Positions 18,363-27,356 of a stretch of 57,981 nt of DNA are shown here, piece by piece. The first letter of the stretch is position 1. The number at the start of each line of letters is the position of its first letter. The position numbers and the translations under genes are program-made. This DNA comes from a virus: positions 1-57,981 of IMG/VR virus record IMGVR_UViG_3300032316_000809. The stretch is one strand, 5' to 3'. The notes below the pieces were generated by a model that searched no databases, had not been told where the DNA came from, and saw nothing but the letters and a program-made list of their open reading frames with translations.

Positions 18363-18997
18363 GTGAACCAAAATCAATTTTAATTGTTGGAGGCGCAGCT
18401 GGTGCCAAAATTGCAACAAATATTTTTAAATTAACACATCCACATCACGTAATTTATTATGTTGAGTGTTTTGCTGATGAAATACAAATTAATAGATTAT
18501 ACTCCACAGTTGAAAAATCTTTAGAGTACATCAATAAGTCTAACGTAGATTATTTTATTGCAACAGGGGATAACCTTATGAGAAAAAAACATTACGACCA
18601 AATTAAGTCGTACACAAAGAAAGAACCGATAAACTGTATTCATCCGACTGCGGTTGTTGAATCCAAAAGATTTGGACATGGTAATTTGGTTTGTCCTAAC
18701 GCGGTTGTTCACATCGACTCTCATATTGGAGATTGTACGATTATTAATACGGGTTCTATTGTAGAACACGATTGCCACGTTGGGGATTATTCACAAATAT
18801 CACCAAATACAACTCTATGTGGTTATGTTCATGTTGGAGAAAATTGTTTTATTAGTGCAGGAAGTACTATAATTCCTAAAGTAAGTGTTGGAGACAACTC
18901 TATTGTTGCAGCAGGGTCTGTTGTTATTGACGATGTACCACCAAATGTAATGGTTGCAGGTATACCATCAAAAGTTAAAAAAGTTTATAAATTATGA
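18359..18997 (+). CDS. NeuD/PglD-like sugar O- or N-acyltransferase
   Basis: 212 residues. An N-terminal Rossmann-like part (SILIVGGAAGAKIATNIF) binds the sugar nucleotide in this family. From about residue 95 the hexapeptide left-handed beta-helix begins: INCIHPTAVVESKRFGHG, then VEHDCHVGDYSQISPN with catalytic-type His, and AGSTIIPKVSVGDNSIVAAG. It transfers an acetyl or similar group from acyl-CoA. The adjacent aminotransferase (overlap four bases) suggests N-acylation of an amino sugar made by that enzyme. Confidence 0.87.
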   Translation: MSEPKSILIVGGAAGAKIATNIFKLTHPHHVIYYVECFADEIQINRLYSTVEKSLEYINKSNVDYFIATGDNLMRKKHYDQIKSYTKKEPINCIHPTAVVESKRFGHGNLVCPNAVVHIDSHIGDCTIINTGSIVEHDCHVGDYSQISPNTTLCGYVHVGENCFISAGSTIIPKVSVGDNSIVAAGSVVIDDVPPNVMVAGIPSKVKKVYKL

Positions 18998-20157
18998 AAA
19001 AATTAAGCATTCCAATTTTTAGACTGAAATTTGATTTCAAATCTAAATTTAAGTTTTTAAAAGGTTCATGGGACATTTTGTCTTCAGATAGACCATTAGG
19101 AGAATCAAAATACGTAAAAGAATTTGAAGATAAATTTGCAAAAATGGGTGATGCAAAATATGCGTTGGCTTGTTCAAATGGTACTACAGCGATTGAGTTG
19201 GCATTAAAATCCCTTGGAGTATATAACAAAAAAGTTTTAATACCTTCTAACACATTCTTTGCAACCAGTGTTGCGGTTACAAACGCTGGAGGTATTATTG
19301 AATTATTAGATATGGAACCACAATCGTTTTCAATTTGTTTGAAAGATTTAGAATCTAAAATAACTTCAGAAACAGGTGCGGTTATTATTGTTCATATTGG
19401 TGGTATCATTTCACACGATATTATTAAGATTGTTGAATTATGTAAAAAACATAATGTTCCATTAGTTGAAGACGCCGCTCATGCGCATTTTTCATTAAAA
19501 GGAACACATAGAGCTGGGGTTATTGGTGATATAGGTACTTTTTCATTTTTTCCAACAAAAGTTATGACAACAGGTGAAGGAGGTATGATTACCACAAATA
19601 ACAAAGAACTTTATGATAAAATGAAATCATTAAAGAACTTTGGTAGACATCTTGAAGATGGTGGTGTTATTGTTAGTCCAACAGGAAACAACTTTAAAAT
19701 CAATGAATTCACGGGATTATTAGGTAGTATTGAATGTGATAGGGTTTATTCGAGGATTCAAACAAGAACTGAGCTATTAGAAAGATACCGAAAAAATTTA
19801 GAAAAAACCAAATACAAAGTTATTAAACAAAAAGGTAACGGTGTTTGTGCAAACTATAAAGCAATTGTTATCACCCCTATGGACGGAGCTTGGTTAAAAA
19901 AATATTGTAAAGAAAATGGTATTTCATTAACGGGAGAAGTATATCGAATCCCTGTTCATCAACAACCTTTATATAAAGAACAATTTTCCTCTGTAAATTT
20001 GCCAAATACTGATTATTATTCTAAACATCACGTATGCCCTCCTCTATATCCTGAGTTATCAATAAAAGAGGTCGATTACATTTGTGATGTTTTAAAACAA
20101 GCTTTAATTGATTATGAAGAACAGAGTAGCAAAACTAACTCAGATAAGAAAGATTGA
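18994..20157 (+). CDS. DegT/DnrJ/EryC1/StrS-family PLP aminotransferase
   Basis: 387 residues. Substrate/PLP motifs: CSNGTTAIELALKSLGV (60-76), LIPSNTFFATSVAVTNAGG, VEDAAHAH with D160 pairing to the PLP ring nitrogen, and SFFPTKVMTTGEGGM with the Schiff-base lysine K189. GRHLEDGGV and NFKINEFTGLLG follow as expected. It transaminates a keto-sugar, or a keto-cyclitol, using glutamate or glutamine. Its last 44 bases overlap the MDR dehydrogenase gene and the NeuD-like gene overlaps its start, so the three probably act in one pathway. Confidence 0.88.
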   Translation: MKKLSIPIFRLKFDFKSKFKFLKGSWDILSSDRPLGESKYVKEFEDKFAKMGDAKYALACSNGTTAIELALKSLGVYNKKVLIPSNTFFATSVAVTNAGGIIELLDMEPQSFSICLKDLESKITSETGAVIIVHIGGIISHDIIKIVELCKKHNVPLVEDAAHAHFSLKGTHRAGVIGDIGTFSFFPTKVMTTGEGGMITTNNKELYDKMKSLKNFGRHLEDGGVIVSPTGNNFKINEFTGLLGSIECDRVYSRIQTRTELLERYRKNLEKTKYKVIKQKGNGVCANYKAIVITPMDGAWLKKYCKENGISLTGEVYRIPVHQQPLYKEQFSSVNLPNTDYYSKHHVCPPLYPELSIKEVDYICDVLKQALIDYEEQSSKTNSDKKD

Positions 20158-21142
20158 GATTTTTGAGGAAGAAATTCCAAAATTAAAAGAAGGTCAAATA
20201 CTTGTCGCAATGAAATCTGTTGGAATCTGTGGTTCCGACATGCATTACTTTAAAGAAGGAGGTTTAGGCTCCTTTAAAAATCCTCTCCCAATGTATATGG
20301 GGCACGAACCTGCAGGGGTCATAGTTGACGCCAACGGGTCTAAAAAATTCAAAGATGGTGATAGAGTCGCAGTTGAACCTGGAATGCCTTGTATCACATC
20401 TTATTGGTCTTTAAGAGGTAAACATAACTTATGTGATAAGGGAACTTTCATGGGAGCAAATTCTCAAGGAGCGTTTGCGGATTATGTTGTGGTTGAAGAA
20501 CTGCAATTGGCAAAGATACCCGACTCAATGTCATTCAACTTGGCGAGTTTACTTGAACCGCTTGGAGTTTGTCTTCACACCGCAAATTTAATTGAACCAA
20601 AATTTACCGAATCTGCAACCATTTTTGGAGCAGGTCCTATTGGTTTATGTATGTTTTCTATTTTAAAGAAAGCAGGCGTTAAAGATATTTTTATGATTGA
20701 TAAATTACCTTACAGAGCTAAGTTCGCTAAAGACTTTGGAGCAACCCAATCATTTTTACTTGCAGACGATTACGCAAAGAAAATTAAAGAATTAACAGGA
20801 GGTATGGGAACTACCATGGCGATTGACACAGGAGGTACGACAGAATCAATTGATGGTTGTATTAACGTAGCTGCGGTTAATGGTAAAGTTGCGTTAATTG
20901 GAATTCCTGAAGCGGATTTTGTAACATACAATCCTCACAGAATGAGAACCAAAGAATTAACAATTAAAAACGTAAGAAGGTCAAATCAAACTTTAGATGA
21001 CTGTGTTAAAAATTACACAGGAGATGACGATATCGAAGGAATTATTTCTCATGAATTTGATTTCAACGATATTCAACAAGCTTTTGATACTGTTGCCGAT
21101 TATAAAGACCAAATCTTAAAATGTATTATAAAAAATAATTAA
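20114..21142 (+). CDS. Zinc-dependent medium-chain dehydrogenase (sorbitol dehydrogenase-like)
   Basis: 342 residues from ATG at 20114 (a TTG two codons earlier is less likely). Catalytic zinc ligands are visible in VGICGSDMHYF (Cys) and MGHEPAGV (His, Glu), and LLEPLGVCLHTA completes the site. The NAD(P) fold is ATIFGAGPIGLCMF. The structural-zinc loop is degenerate: PCITSYWSLRGKHNLC keeps only the outer two cysteines of the usual four, as in animal sorbitol dehydrogenases that lack this zinc. It could oxidise a polyol, or reduce or oxidise a sugar intermediate, before or after the aminotransferase it overlaps. Confidence 0.87.
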   Translation: MKNRVAKLTQIRKIEIFEEEIPKLKEGQILVAMKSVGICGSDMHYFKEGGLGSFKNPLPMYMGHEPAGVIVDANGSKKFKDGDRVAVEPGMPCITSYWSLRGKHNLCDKGTFMGANSQGAFADYVVVEELQLAKIPDSMSFNLASLLEPLGVCLHTANLIEPKFTESATIFGAGPIGLCMFSILKKAGVKDIFMIDKLPYRAKFAKDFGATQSFLLADDYAKKIKELTGGMGTTMAIDTGGTTESIDGCINVAAVNGKVALIGIPEADFVTYNPHRMRTKELTIKNVRRSNQTLDDCVKNYTGDDDIEGIISHEFDFNDIQQAFDTVADYKDQILKCIIKNN

Positions 21143-21143
21143 T

Positions 21144-21752
21144 ATGAAATTAAATTTAGATTATACAGGTGATAGTAGATGGGAACAAATGTCCGACATA
21201 CATAAGACATCATTACCAATGCCTAACTTATTTGTTAGTTTACTTTACCAATACCAAGACAAAATCCCAAACTTAAACGAAATAAATTTTGCAATTGAAA
21301 CGGGAACTCATGACGCAAGAACTTCAATATTCTTGGCCGAACATTTTGATGTTACATTCACAGTAGAATTATTTCCTGACCGTAATCCTTATGATGGAAA
21401 AAGTTATAGAGAGTCATATCAAAAACTTTCTGAACAATACGGTAACCTTACTTTCTTGGAAGGTAATTCAGGAGATGTATTAAAATCTGTATTAGAAGAA
21501 TTACCTGATGAAAGATTCTTTATCCTATTGGACGCTCACAGTATGTTAGATGGCCCATTAAAAGAAGAATTAAGTGCTATTAAGGGAGCGAGTAACCGTA
21601 ACGACCACGTTATATTAATTGATGACTGTAGAGACTTGGGACAAGGTAATTTCCCAACACTACAAGAATTTAAAGACGCTCTTTATAGTATCAATCCAAA
21701 CTATACAATCATAAACACAGAACAAGGAAACCACATTTATTTAGTTTATTAA
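21144..21752 (+). CDS. Methyltransferase-like Rossmann protein
   Basis: 202 residues. FAIETGTHDARTSIFLAEHFDVTFTVEL (about 49-76) fits the SAM-binding loop and second strand of class I methyltransferases, with a T-G-T-x-D/x-A rather than the G-x-G-x-G pattern. FFILLDAHSMLDGPLKEEL (near 130) and HVILIDDCRDLGQGNFP (near 150) resemble the CmcI-like group, with Asp residues that may bind metal. It is a small protein without an obvious substrate domain, embedded in the glycan block; activity as a sugar methyltransferase is possible but not shown. Confidence 0.6.
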   Translation: MKLNLDYTGDSRWEQMSDIHKTSLPMPNLFVSLLYQYQDKIPNLNEINFAIETGTHDARTSIFLAEHFDVTFTVELFPDRNPYDGKSYRESYQKLSEQYGNLTFLEGNSGDVLKSVLEELPDERFFILLDAHSMLDGPLKEELSAIKGASNRNDHVILIDDCRDLGQGNFPTLQEFKDALYSINPNYTIINTEQGNHIYLVY

Positions 21753-21753
21753 T

Positions 21754-22689
21754 ATGAAAAAATATATAATTACAACTACGATTAACGAACCAACCGAAGC
21801 AACAATAAAATTTTGTGAGATTGCGGATAAAAAAGATTTTACATTTGTAATTGTTGGAGATACAAAAACTCCTCACCAATCATACGTTGATTTAACTGAA
21901 AAATATAACAACGTAATTTACCTTAACCCTGAAGCTCAAGACAGATTATATCCTGAGTTATCTGAGGTTATTGGATGGAAAACAATCCAAAGAAGAAATG
22001 TTGGATTAGTATACGCTTACCAAAGCGGCGCAGAAATTATTGCGACAGTTGATGATGATAACATTCCATATGATTCCTGGGGTGACAACATATTACTGGG
22101 TCAAGAGATTGAAGTTGATGAATATGAAAACACTTCATGCCCGTACTTCGATGCAATATCAACTACAGAACATAACGACTTGTGGCATAGAGGATTTCCA
22201 ATCGAATACCTTCAAGTAAAAAATAACATTGAATACAAAGGTAAGACAAAAATTACCCCAATGATTCAAGCAGAATTTTGGGACGGTGACCCAGACATCG
22301 ACGCAATTTGTCGATTAAGTAAAAAACCAATCGTAAAATTTAACTCATTTGAACCTTTCACAACAAAACAACTTACACCATTTAACTCGCAAAATACATT
22401 CATACACAGAGATGTTCTTAAACATTACTCTGTCTTTCCTTATACAGGTAGAATGGATGACATTTGGGGGTCCTATGTCTTACAACATTATTTTCCGAAC
22501 TCTGTTATATTTGCAAAAGCATCGGTATATCAAGCAAGAAACCCTCAAGACTTGGTTAGAAACTTGGAGAATGAAGTAATTGGATATAGAGGTACATTAA
22601 ACTTATTAGAAAATTTATCGGATTACAGAAATATCCTACCTGAAAAGGCAGTTGAGTATTTCGACATCTACCAAAAATATTTCAATTAA
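21754..22689 (+). CDS. Glycosyltransferase of the STELLO/DUF288 or RGP-like type
   Basis: 311 residues. YIITTTINEPTEATIKF (4-20), FVIVGDTKTP (31-40), a QDRLYPELSEVIGWKTIQRRNVGLVYAYQSGA stretch and the metal site TVDDDNIP (98-105) recall STELLO-type and reversibly glycosylated polypeptide-like proteins. In the C-terminal part, RMDDIWGSYVLQHYF is a good catalytic region. RGP relatives act as UDP-arabinopyranose mutases, so a mutase rather than a transferase is a live alternative. Its TAA overlaps the next ATG. Confidence 0.72.
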   Translation: MKKYIITTTINEPTEATIKFCEIADKKDFTFVIVGDTKTPHQSYVDLTEKYNNVIYLNPEAQDRLYPELSEVIGWKTIQRRNVGLVYAYQSGAEIIATVDDDNIPYDSWGDNILLGQEIEVDEYENTSCPYFDAISTTEHNDLWHRGFPIEYLQVKNNIEYKGKTKITPMIQAEFWDGDPDIDAICRLSKKPIVKFNSFEPFTTKQLTPFNSQNTFIHRDVLKHYSVFPYTGRMDDIWGSYVLQHYFPNSVIFAKASVYQARNPQDLVRNLENEVIGYRGTLNLLENLSDYRNILPEKAVEYFDIYQKYFN

Positions 22690-23591
22690 TGAAAACAGTT
22701 GCGGTTTGTATTTCAGGGCAGTTTAGAAGTTTTGACAAATGCCTCCCTTCAATTTTTAAGAATTTGATTTTAACTAACTCAAACTATGAGTTAAAGTTTT
22801 TCACATCCTTTGCAAAAGAAGAAGACAAACCTATTAACATACCAACAGAATTTTTTAAAATATCATCAGTAATTAAAATCGAGGAGGACTCAGTTCTCCC
22901 CGATTTAAGTTACCAAAAATCAAAATACAAATATCAAGATTATAATCTTGACACTGAAAACGACCCAAAGTTAATTTACTACCAATTAAAACAATTCCAA
23001 TCCGTATTCAATATGGTTAAGGAATATGAAAAAGATAATAACATGACATTTGATTATGTTATGAGGTTAAGACCTGATTTGGAGTTTAAAAGTATTTTTA
23101 ATTGGGAGTTACTTGAGGACTCTATAATAACCCCATCTGAGGACCACTTTCGAGGATATAATGATAGGTTTGCAATTGGACCTCGAAATTTAATGGAGGT
23201 ATATATGAGCCGATTAAATTATTGGATGTCTGAAAATGATGACATTAATTTTACAACTCAAAATGAAGTTAACTTAAAAAATCATTTAGATAACCACAAT
23301 ATATCGGTTAATAAAATACCAATTAGTTTACAGTACATCAGATATAACGATTTTTCAAAAACTAAATTAAAAATCACATCCATAACAACTGATGAAGCAC
23401 ATTTTAAAAATGTAACTAATGAGGACTTACCAATAAAACTTAGAATATGTTGTGGTAAAGGAGTTGTGTATTCTAATAAACTTAATTTACCACCTAATTT
23501 AGGTTGGTATGTTTCAAGCCCAAATAAATGTGATAATAAGAAAGTTATTTTTCAAGGAAATGACTTATACTTAGAATATAAAATGAATTAA
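22689..23591 (+). CDS. Putative glycosyltransferase (GT-A-like, ISGQFR type)
   Basis: 300 residues. The opening AVCISGQFRSFDKCLPSIFKN, then DYVMRLRPDLEF (about residues 119-130) and YNDRFAIGPRNLMEVY (about 155-170), are typical of a group of uncharacterised transferase-like proteins in capsule loci. The RPDL aspartate corresponds to the metal-binding position. It has an unusually Lys- and Asn-rich composition. The end is followed by a nine-base gap before the epimerase gene. Confidence 0.62.
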   Translation: MKTVAVCISGQFRSFDKCLPSIFKNLILTNSNYELKFFTSFAKEEDKPINIPTEFFKISSVIKIEEDSVLPDLSYQKSKYKYQDYNLDTENDPKLIYYQLKQFQSVFNMVKEYEKDNNMTFDYVMRLRPDLEFKSIFNWELLEDSIITPSEDHFRGYNDRFAIGPRNLMEVYMSRLNYWMSENDDINFTTQNEVNLKNHLDNHNISVNKIPISLQYIRYNDFSKTKLKITSITTDEAHFKNVTNEDLPIKLRICCGKGVVYSNKLNLPPNLGWYVSSPNKCDNKKVIFQGNDLYLEYKMN

Positions 23592-23600
23592 AATTAAACA

Positions 23601-24695
23601 ATGAAAAAAATAGTAGTATTAGGTGGAGGAGGTTTCATAGGTGGACACCTTGCCAAAAGATTAAAAGAAGAAGGAAATCATGTACGAGTATGTGATATCA
23701 AGAAACATGAATACTTCTTTCAAGACGAGTTCTGTCATGAATTTATTTTAGGAGACCTAACAGACCCTAAAGTTGTAGAACTTGTTATTGAAGAAGGAGT
23801 TGATGAAGTTTACCAACTTGCTGCCGATATGGGTGGAGCATTGTACATTTTCACAGGTGAGAACGATGCTAATGTTATGTATAACTCAGCAACTATAAAC
23901 CTTAACGTTGTTCACGAATGTGTTAAGAAGAAAGTTAAGAAAGTATTCTATTCATCATCAGCATGTATGTATCCTGAACACAATCAATTAGACCCTGAAA
24001 ATCCAAACTGTGAAGAGTCGTCAGCATACCCTGCTAACCCTGATTCTGAATACGGATGGGAAAAATTATTTTCAGAAAGATTGTACTTAGCGTTCAACAG
24101 AAATTATGGTTTAGATGTTAGAGTCGCAAGATTCCACAATATTTTTGGGCCACAAGGTACTTGGACAGGTGGTAGAGAAAAATCACCAGCAGCAATGTGT
24201 AGAAAAGCCGCTGAAGCTAAAGACGGAGACGTTATTGAAGTTTGGGGTAGCGGAATGCAAACTCGTTCATTCTTATACGTTGACGAATGTGTTGAAGCGG
24301 TATTGAGATTAATGGAGAGTGACTTTGTTGGTCCTGTTAATATTGGTAGTGAAGAAATGGTTACAATTAATCAATTGGCGGGAATGGCAATCGCAATCTC
24401 AGATAAAGATATAGAAATCAAAAATATCGAAGGTCAAAAATTTATTGATAAATATGGTTTCAAATGCCCATTAGGTGTTCAAGGAAGAAATTCAGATAAC
24501 AAACTTTATAGAGAAAAAGTTGGTTGGGAAGTTAGTGAACCTCTATCTATTGGGTTAAAAAAGACGTATAATTGGATTAAGTCACAAGTTGACGAGAAAG
24601 AAAAAAATACTCCATGGATTTACGAAAGTCCTGACAATGGTAAAACAGTCTACAGAAGAGAACCACAAAGTTCCGATAGACATAAAATTAAATAA
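23601..24695 (+). CDS. GDP-mannose 3,5-epimerase-like SDR enzyme
   Basis: 364 residues, extended short-chain dehydrogenase fold: GGGGFIGGHLAKRL (8-21). The catalytic residues of plant GDP-mannose 3,5-epimerase as I remember them (Arabidopsis C145, Y174, K178, K217) fit here as C122 in SSSACMYPE, Y151 and K155 in YGWEKL, and K194 in GGREKSPAA. The intervals (29, 4, 39) are identical. RFHNIFGPQGTWTGG and QTRSFLYVDECVEAVLRL also match that family closely. Expected reaction: GDP-D-mannose to GDP-L-galactose (and GDP-L-gulose). This is more specific than generic epimerase. It is preceded by A-rich AATTAAACA with no Shine-Dalgarno. Confidence 0.85.
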   Translation: MKKIVVLGGGGFIGGHLAKRLKEEGNHVRVCDIKKHEYFFQDEFCHEFILGDLTDPKVVELVIEEGVDEVYQLAADMGGALYIFTGENDANVMYNSATINLNVVHECVKKKVKKVFYSSSACMYPEHNQLDPENPNCEESSAYPANPDSEYGWEKLFSERLYLAFNRNYGLDVRVARFHNIFGPQGTWTGGREKSPAAMCRKAAEAKDGDVIEVWGSGMQTRSFLYVDECVEAVLRLMESDFVGPVNIGSEEMVTINQLAGMAIAISDKDIEIKNIEGQKFIDKYGFKCPLGVQGRNSDNKLYREKVGWEVSEPLSIGLKKTYNWIKSQVDEKEKNTPWIYESPDNGKTVYRREPQSSDRHKIK

Positions 24696-24701
24696 CATAT
24701 A

Positions 24702-25436
24702 ATGGCAAGAGGCACCAAAGCAAGACCAGCACCAACTCCAACAGGAGAAGGAGTGGTAAGAAGAACGAAAAAAGAATTAATTTGTTCAATCGTTTCTAAA
24801 AAGACTAAAGAAAAATTTTTATCAGATAGTCAACGGGAATATTACAATAAACTAACAACAAATCAAATCACAATATGTTCGGGTCCTGCAGGAGTTGGTA
24901 AGAGTTACATCGCAATGAAAGCGGCGGTAGACTTATTAGTGGACCCAACTACTCCTTATGAAAAAATTATTATTGTAAGACCAGCAGTTGAAGCAGAAGA
25001 AAAGTTAGGAAGTTTACCTGGAGGTGTTGAAGAAAAATTAGACCCTTACATCTTCCCGTCATATTACTTATTGAATAAAATTATAGGTAAAGAGTCGAGA
25101 GAAAAATTAAAAGAAATTGAGGCAATTGAAGTATTCGCATTAGCTTATATGAGAGGTATGAATATTGACAACTCAATATTAATTTTTGAGGAAGCTCAAA
25201 ATTCAACACCAAGTCAAATGAAACTTCTCTTAACAAGAATTGGGTTTAACTCTAAATTTTTCATATCAGGAGATTTAGAGCAATTTGACAGACACAAAGA
25301 TAAAACACAAACAGGTTTGTGGGACTCACTACAAAAGTTTCAAAAAATGGATGATATTGGGGTATTTGAATTTAACCCTGAAGATATTGTTAGAAATCCT
25401 TTAATTTCAAAAATTTTAAAAAGATACGAAGAATGA
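24702..25436 (+). CDS. phoH: PhoH-like ATPase
   Basis: 244 residues. Walker A is GPAGVGKS (61-68), Walker B ILIFEEAQN (159-167), and sensor region KFFISGDLEQFD follows; VRPAVEAEEKLGSLPGG lies between. This is the PhoH/RecD-like P-loop family that is common in marine myoviruses. An N-terminal basic, Pro-rich stretch of about 40 residues is extra. The cellular role is uncertain; RNA or DNA unwinding coupled to phosphate stress or nucleic-acid turnover has been proposed. Overlaps the next gene by four bases. Confidence 0.9.
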   Translation: MARGTKARPAPTPTGEGVVRRTKKELICSIVSKKTKEKFLSDSQREYYNKLTTNQITICSGPAGVGKSYIAMKAAVDLLVDPTTPYEKIIIVRPAVEAEEKLGSLPGGVEEKLDPYIFPSYYLLNKIIGKESREKLKEIEAIEVFALAYMRGMNIDNSILIFEEAQNSTPSQMKLLLTRIGFNSKFFISGDLEQFDRHKDKTQTGLWDSLQKFQKMDDIGVFEFNPEDIVRNPLISKILKRYEE

Positions 25437-26023
25437 GAATAGGAATTGAGTTAAATGGGGTACTTCGAGACACTCTCAAAAAAATTCAACAAGAATATGA
25501 GAAATGGTATATTGAAAACACACTTAACGAAGATGAAGAGTTTGAATATGAAGTAATTAGTGATTTAACAAGTTTAAATATTTCAGACCATCTTAAATTT
25601 AAAGATAAAGATGAATTGTATGATTTTTTATATAAAGAACATACTATGGAAATTTTTGGTCACGCAGGTTCAGTTGAAATTTCAGGGATGATGGACCTCA
25701 ACGAATTTTATTTAGACATGAGAGATAATCACGATATTTTAATTGTCTCAGATGAAATAGGAAAATCAAAACCAGCTTCCTTGTTTTTTATTTCTAAGTT
25801 TGGGTGTTTAGTCGAATCGGTAAGATTTTATAGTGAAAGTACAATTAATTCACTATGGGATTCAGTAGACATTTTACTTACCGCGAATCCTAAACTATTA
25901 TTAAATCATCCTGAAAATAAAACGGTCATTAAATTTGACACGGTTTATAATTCAGATATAAAAACCGAACACTCGATATCGAGTATCAAGGAGTTCAAAA
26001 CAAAAATAGACGAAATAGTATGA
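25433..26023 (+). CDS. Degenerate HAD-like protein
   Basis: 196 residues. The start MRIGIELNGVLRDT sits where HAD phosphatases carry D-x-D-x-(T/V), but the nucleophile position is Glu6 and the general acid position Asn8. Later segments fit the fold: DILIVSDEIGKSKPASLFFISKFG (motif II/III region) and DSVDILLTANPKLL (motif IV region). It may be a non-catalytic or altered nucleotidase. It overlaps phoH and the next gene by four bases each, so the three are translated together. Confidence 0.55.
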   Translation: MRIGIELNGVLRDTLKKIQQEYEKWYIENTLNEDEEFEYEVISDLTSLNISDHLKFKDKDELYDFLYKEHTMEIFGHAGSVEISGMMDLNEFYLDMRDNHDILIVSDEIGKSKPASLFFISKFGCLVESVRFYSESTINSLWDSVDILLTANPKLLLNHPENKTVIKFDTVYNSDIKTEHSISSIKEFKTKIDEIV

Positions 26024-26301
26024 TAAATGTATTAGGCGAAAATTATTACATTGATTTAGATGTAATTGAAAAATACCTTGATATGTCGGATGACACTTCA
26101 ACAGAACCTGCATCAGGTACAACTGAAATGAAAATTAACATCATTAAATTTGAAATGATTAAGATGTTATTAGAGACAGTATTAACCGAACAAGACATTG
26201 TTGATGAAAAATTAGGAATGAAAAGTAGCGCTAATACGAGTATTCCATTTAGAATCGCATTCAACAGTTTATTAAACAAAAAATTAATCAATCATTATTA
26301 A
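26020..26301 (+). CDS. Small conserved-looking protein, unknown function
   Basis: 93 residues, acidic at the N-terminus and helical after residue 35 (MKINIIKFEMIKMLLETVLTEQ, then FRIAFNSLLNKKLINHY). It has no cysteines, signal peptide or catalytic motif. It is coupled to the HAD-like gene by a four-base overlap and followed by a glycosyltransferase after one base. Probably a small helical adaptor; nothing in the sequence identifies its partner. Confidence 0.6.
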   Translation: MINVLGENYYIDLDVIEKYLDMSDDTSTEPASGTTEMKINIIKFEMIKMLLETVLTEQDIVDEKLGMKSSANTSIPFRIAFNSLLNKKLINHY

Positions 26302-26302
26302 T

Positions 26303-27355
26303 ATGGAAAACGAGCTACACTCAAAAGTAAAACAATCCATTCAGACATTGAGGGACAAACAAGCTAGAATTTACTTCTTAGTACAAGATACTAAAGGAAA
26401 TGCGAAGGCTTCTGTTAGACTCATTTATCAAATGGCAAAAACACTAAAAGACAATGGGTTTAACCCAATCATTCTTCACGAAAAAGCAGACTACTCAGGA
26501 GTGGTTGCTTGGTTAAGCGAAGAGTATATGGAATTACCTCACAAGGCAATCGAAGGTCAAAATTTAGAAATTTCACCTGAAGATTTCTTGGTAATACCTG
26601 AAGTTTTTGGTTATATTATGGACCAAGTAAAACAATTACCATGTGCAAAAATAGTATTGACACAACAGTACGCTCACATGTTGGAGACATTACAGCCAGG
26701 TCAATCATGGAATCAATTTGGATTCATGAAATGTATTACAACCTCAAACAAACAAAAAGAATATATCGAAAGAGTGATGAGACAAGCGTCTTTTGACATC
26801 CTTGAACCTTACATTACCGATACATTCAAACCTAAAACAACTCCGTCAATGCCAATCATTGGTATTCACACTAAAGAGCAGAGTGATGCTATTAACATCA
26901 TCAAAACTTTTTATTTAAAATTCCCACAGTACAGATGGTTTACCTTTAGAGATTTAAGAGGACTATCAGAGAAAGAATTTGCAAACTCTGTAAGTGACTG
27001 TTTCCTTACAGCTTGGATTGACGACCATAGTGGATTTGGAACATTCCCATTAGAGTCTATGAAAAGTAACGTACCAGTAATTGGTAAAGTTCCTAACTTG
27101 GCACCTGATTGGATGACTGAAGAAAATGGTATATGGATTACCGACAAAACATTATTTGCAGACGTAATCGCTGACTTTGTACAAAATTGGTTGGAGGACA
27201 ATATTAATCCAGCAATTTATGAAGAAATGAAAAAGACTGTGGACCAATTTTCAGATAAACACAAATTCGAATCAACAGTAGTTACTTTATTTAGTGGTTA
27301 CTTGAATTCAAGAGCTGATTCATTCGAACAACAAATTTCAAAAACAGAAGAATAA
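26303..27355 (+). CDS. GT-B glycosyltransferase-like protein
   Basis: 350 residues. The N-terminal half has RIYFLVQDTKGNAKASVRLIYQMAKTL and a LVIPEVFGYIMDQVKQLPCAK acceptor-domain pattern. The C-terminal half shows PIIGIHTKEQSDAINIIK and the donor-binding GFGTFPLESMKSNVPVIGKVPNLAPDWM (near residue 245), which is the E-x7-E-like helix of GT4 enzymes. There is no signal peptide. It is followed immediately by a GT2 gene, so the pair may act on the same acceptor. Confidence 0.75.
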   Translation: MENELHSKVKQSIQTLRDKQARIYFLVQDTKGNAKASVRLIYQMAKTLKDNGFNPIILHEKADYSGVVAWLSEEYMELPHKAIEGQNLEISPEDFLVIPEVFGYIMDQVKQLPCAKIVLTQQYAHMLETLQPGQSWNQFGFMKCITTSNKQKEYIERVMRQASFDILEPYITDTFKPKTTPSMPIIGIHTKEQSDAINIIKTFYLKFPQYRWFTFRDLRGLSEKEFANSVSDCFLTAWIDDHSGFGTFPLESMKSNVPVIGKVPNLAPDWMTEENGIWITDKTLFADVIADFVQNWLEDNINPAIYEEMKKTVDQFSDKHKFESTVVTLFSGYLNSRADSFEQQISKTEE

Positions 27356-27356
27356 T

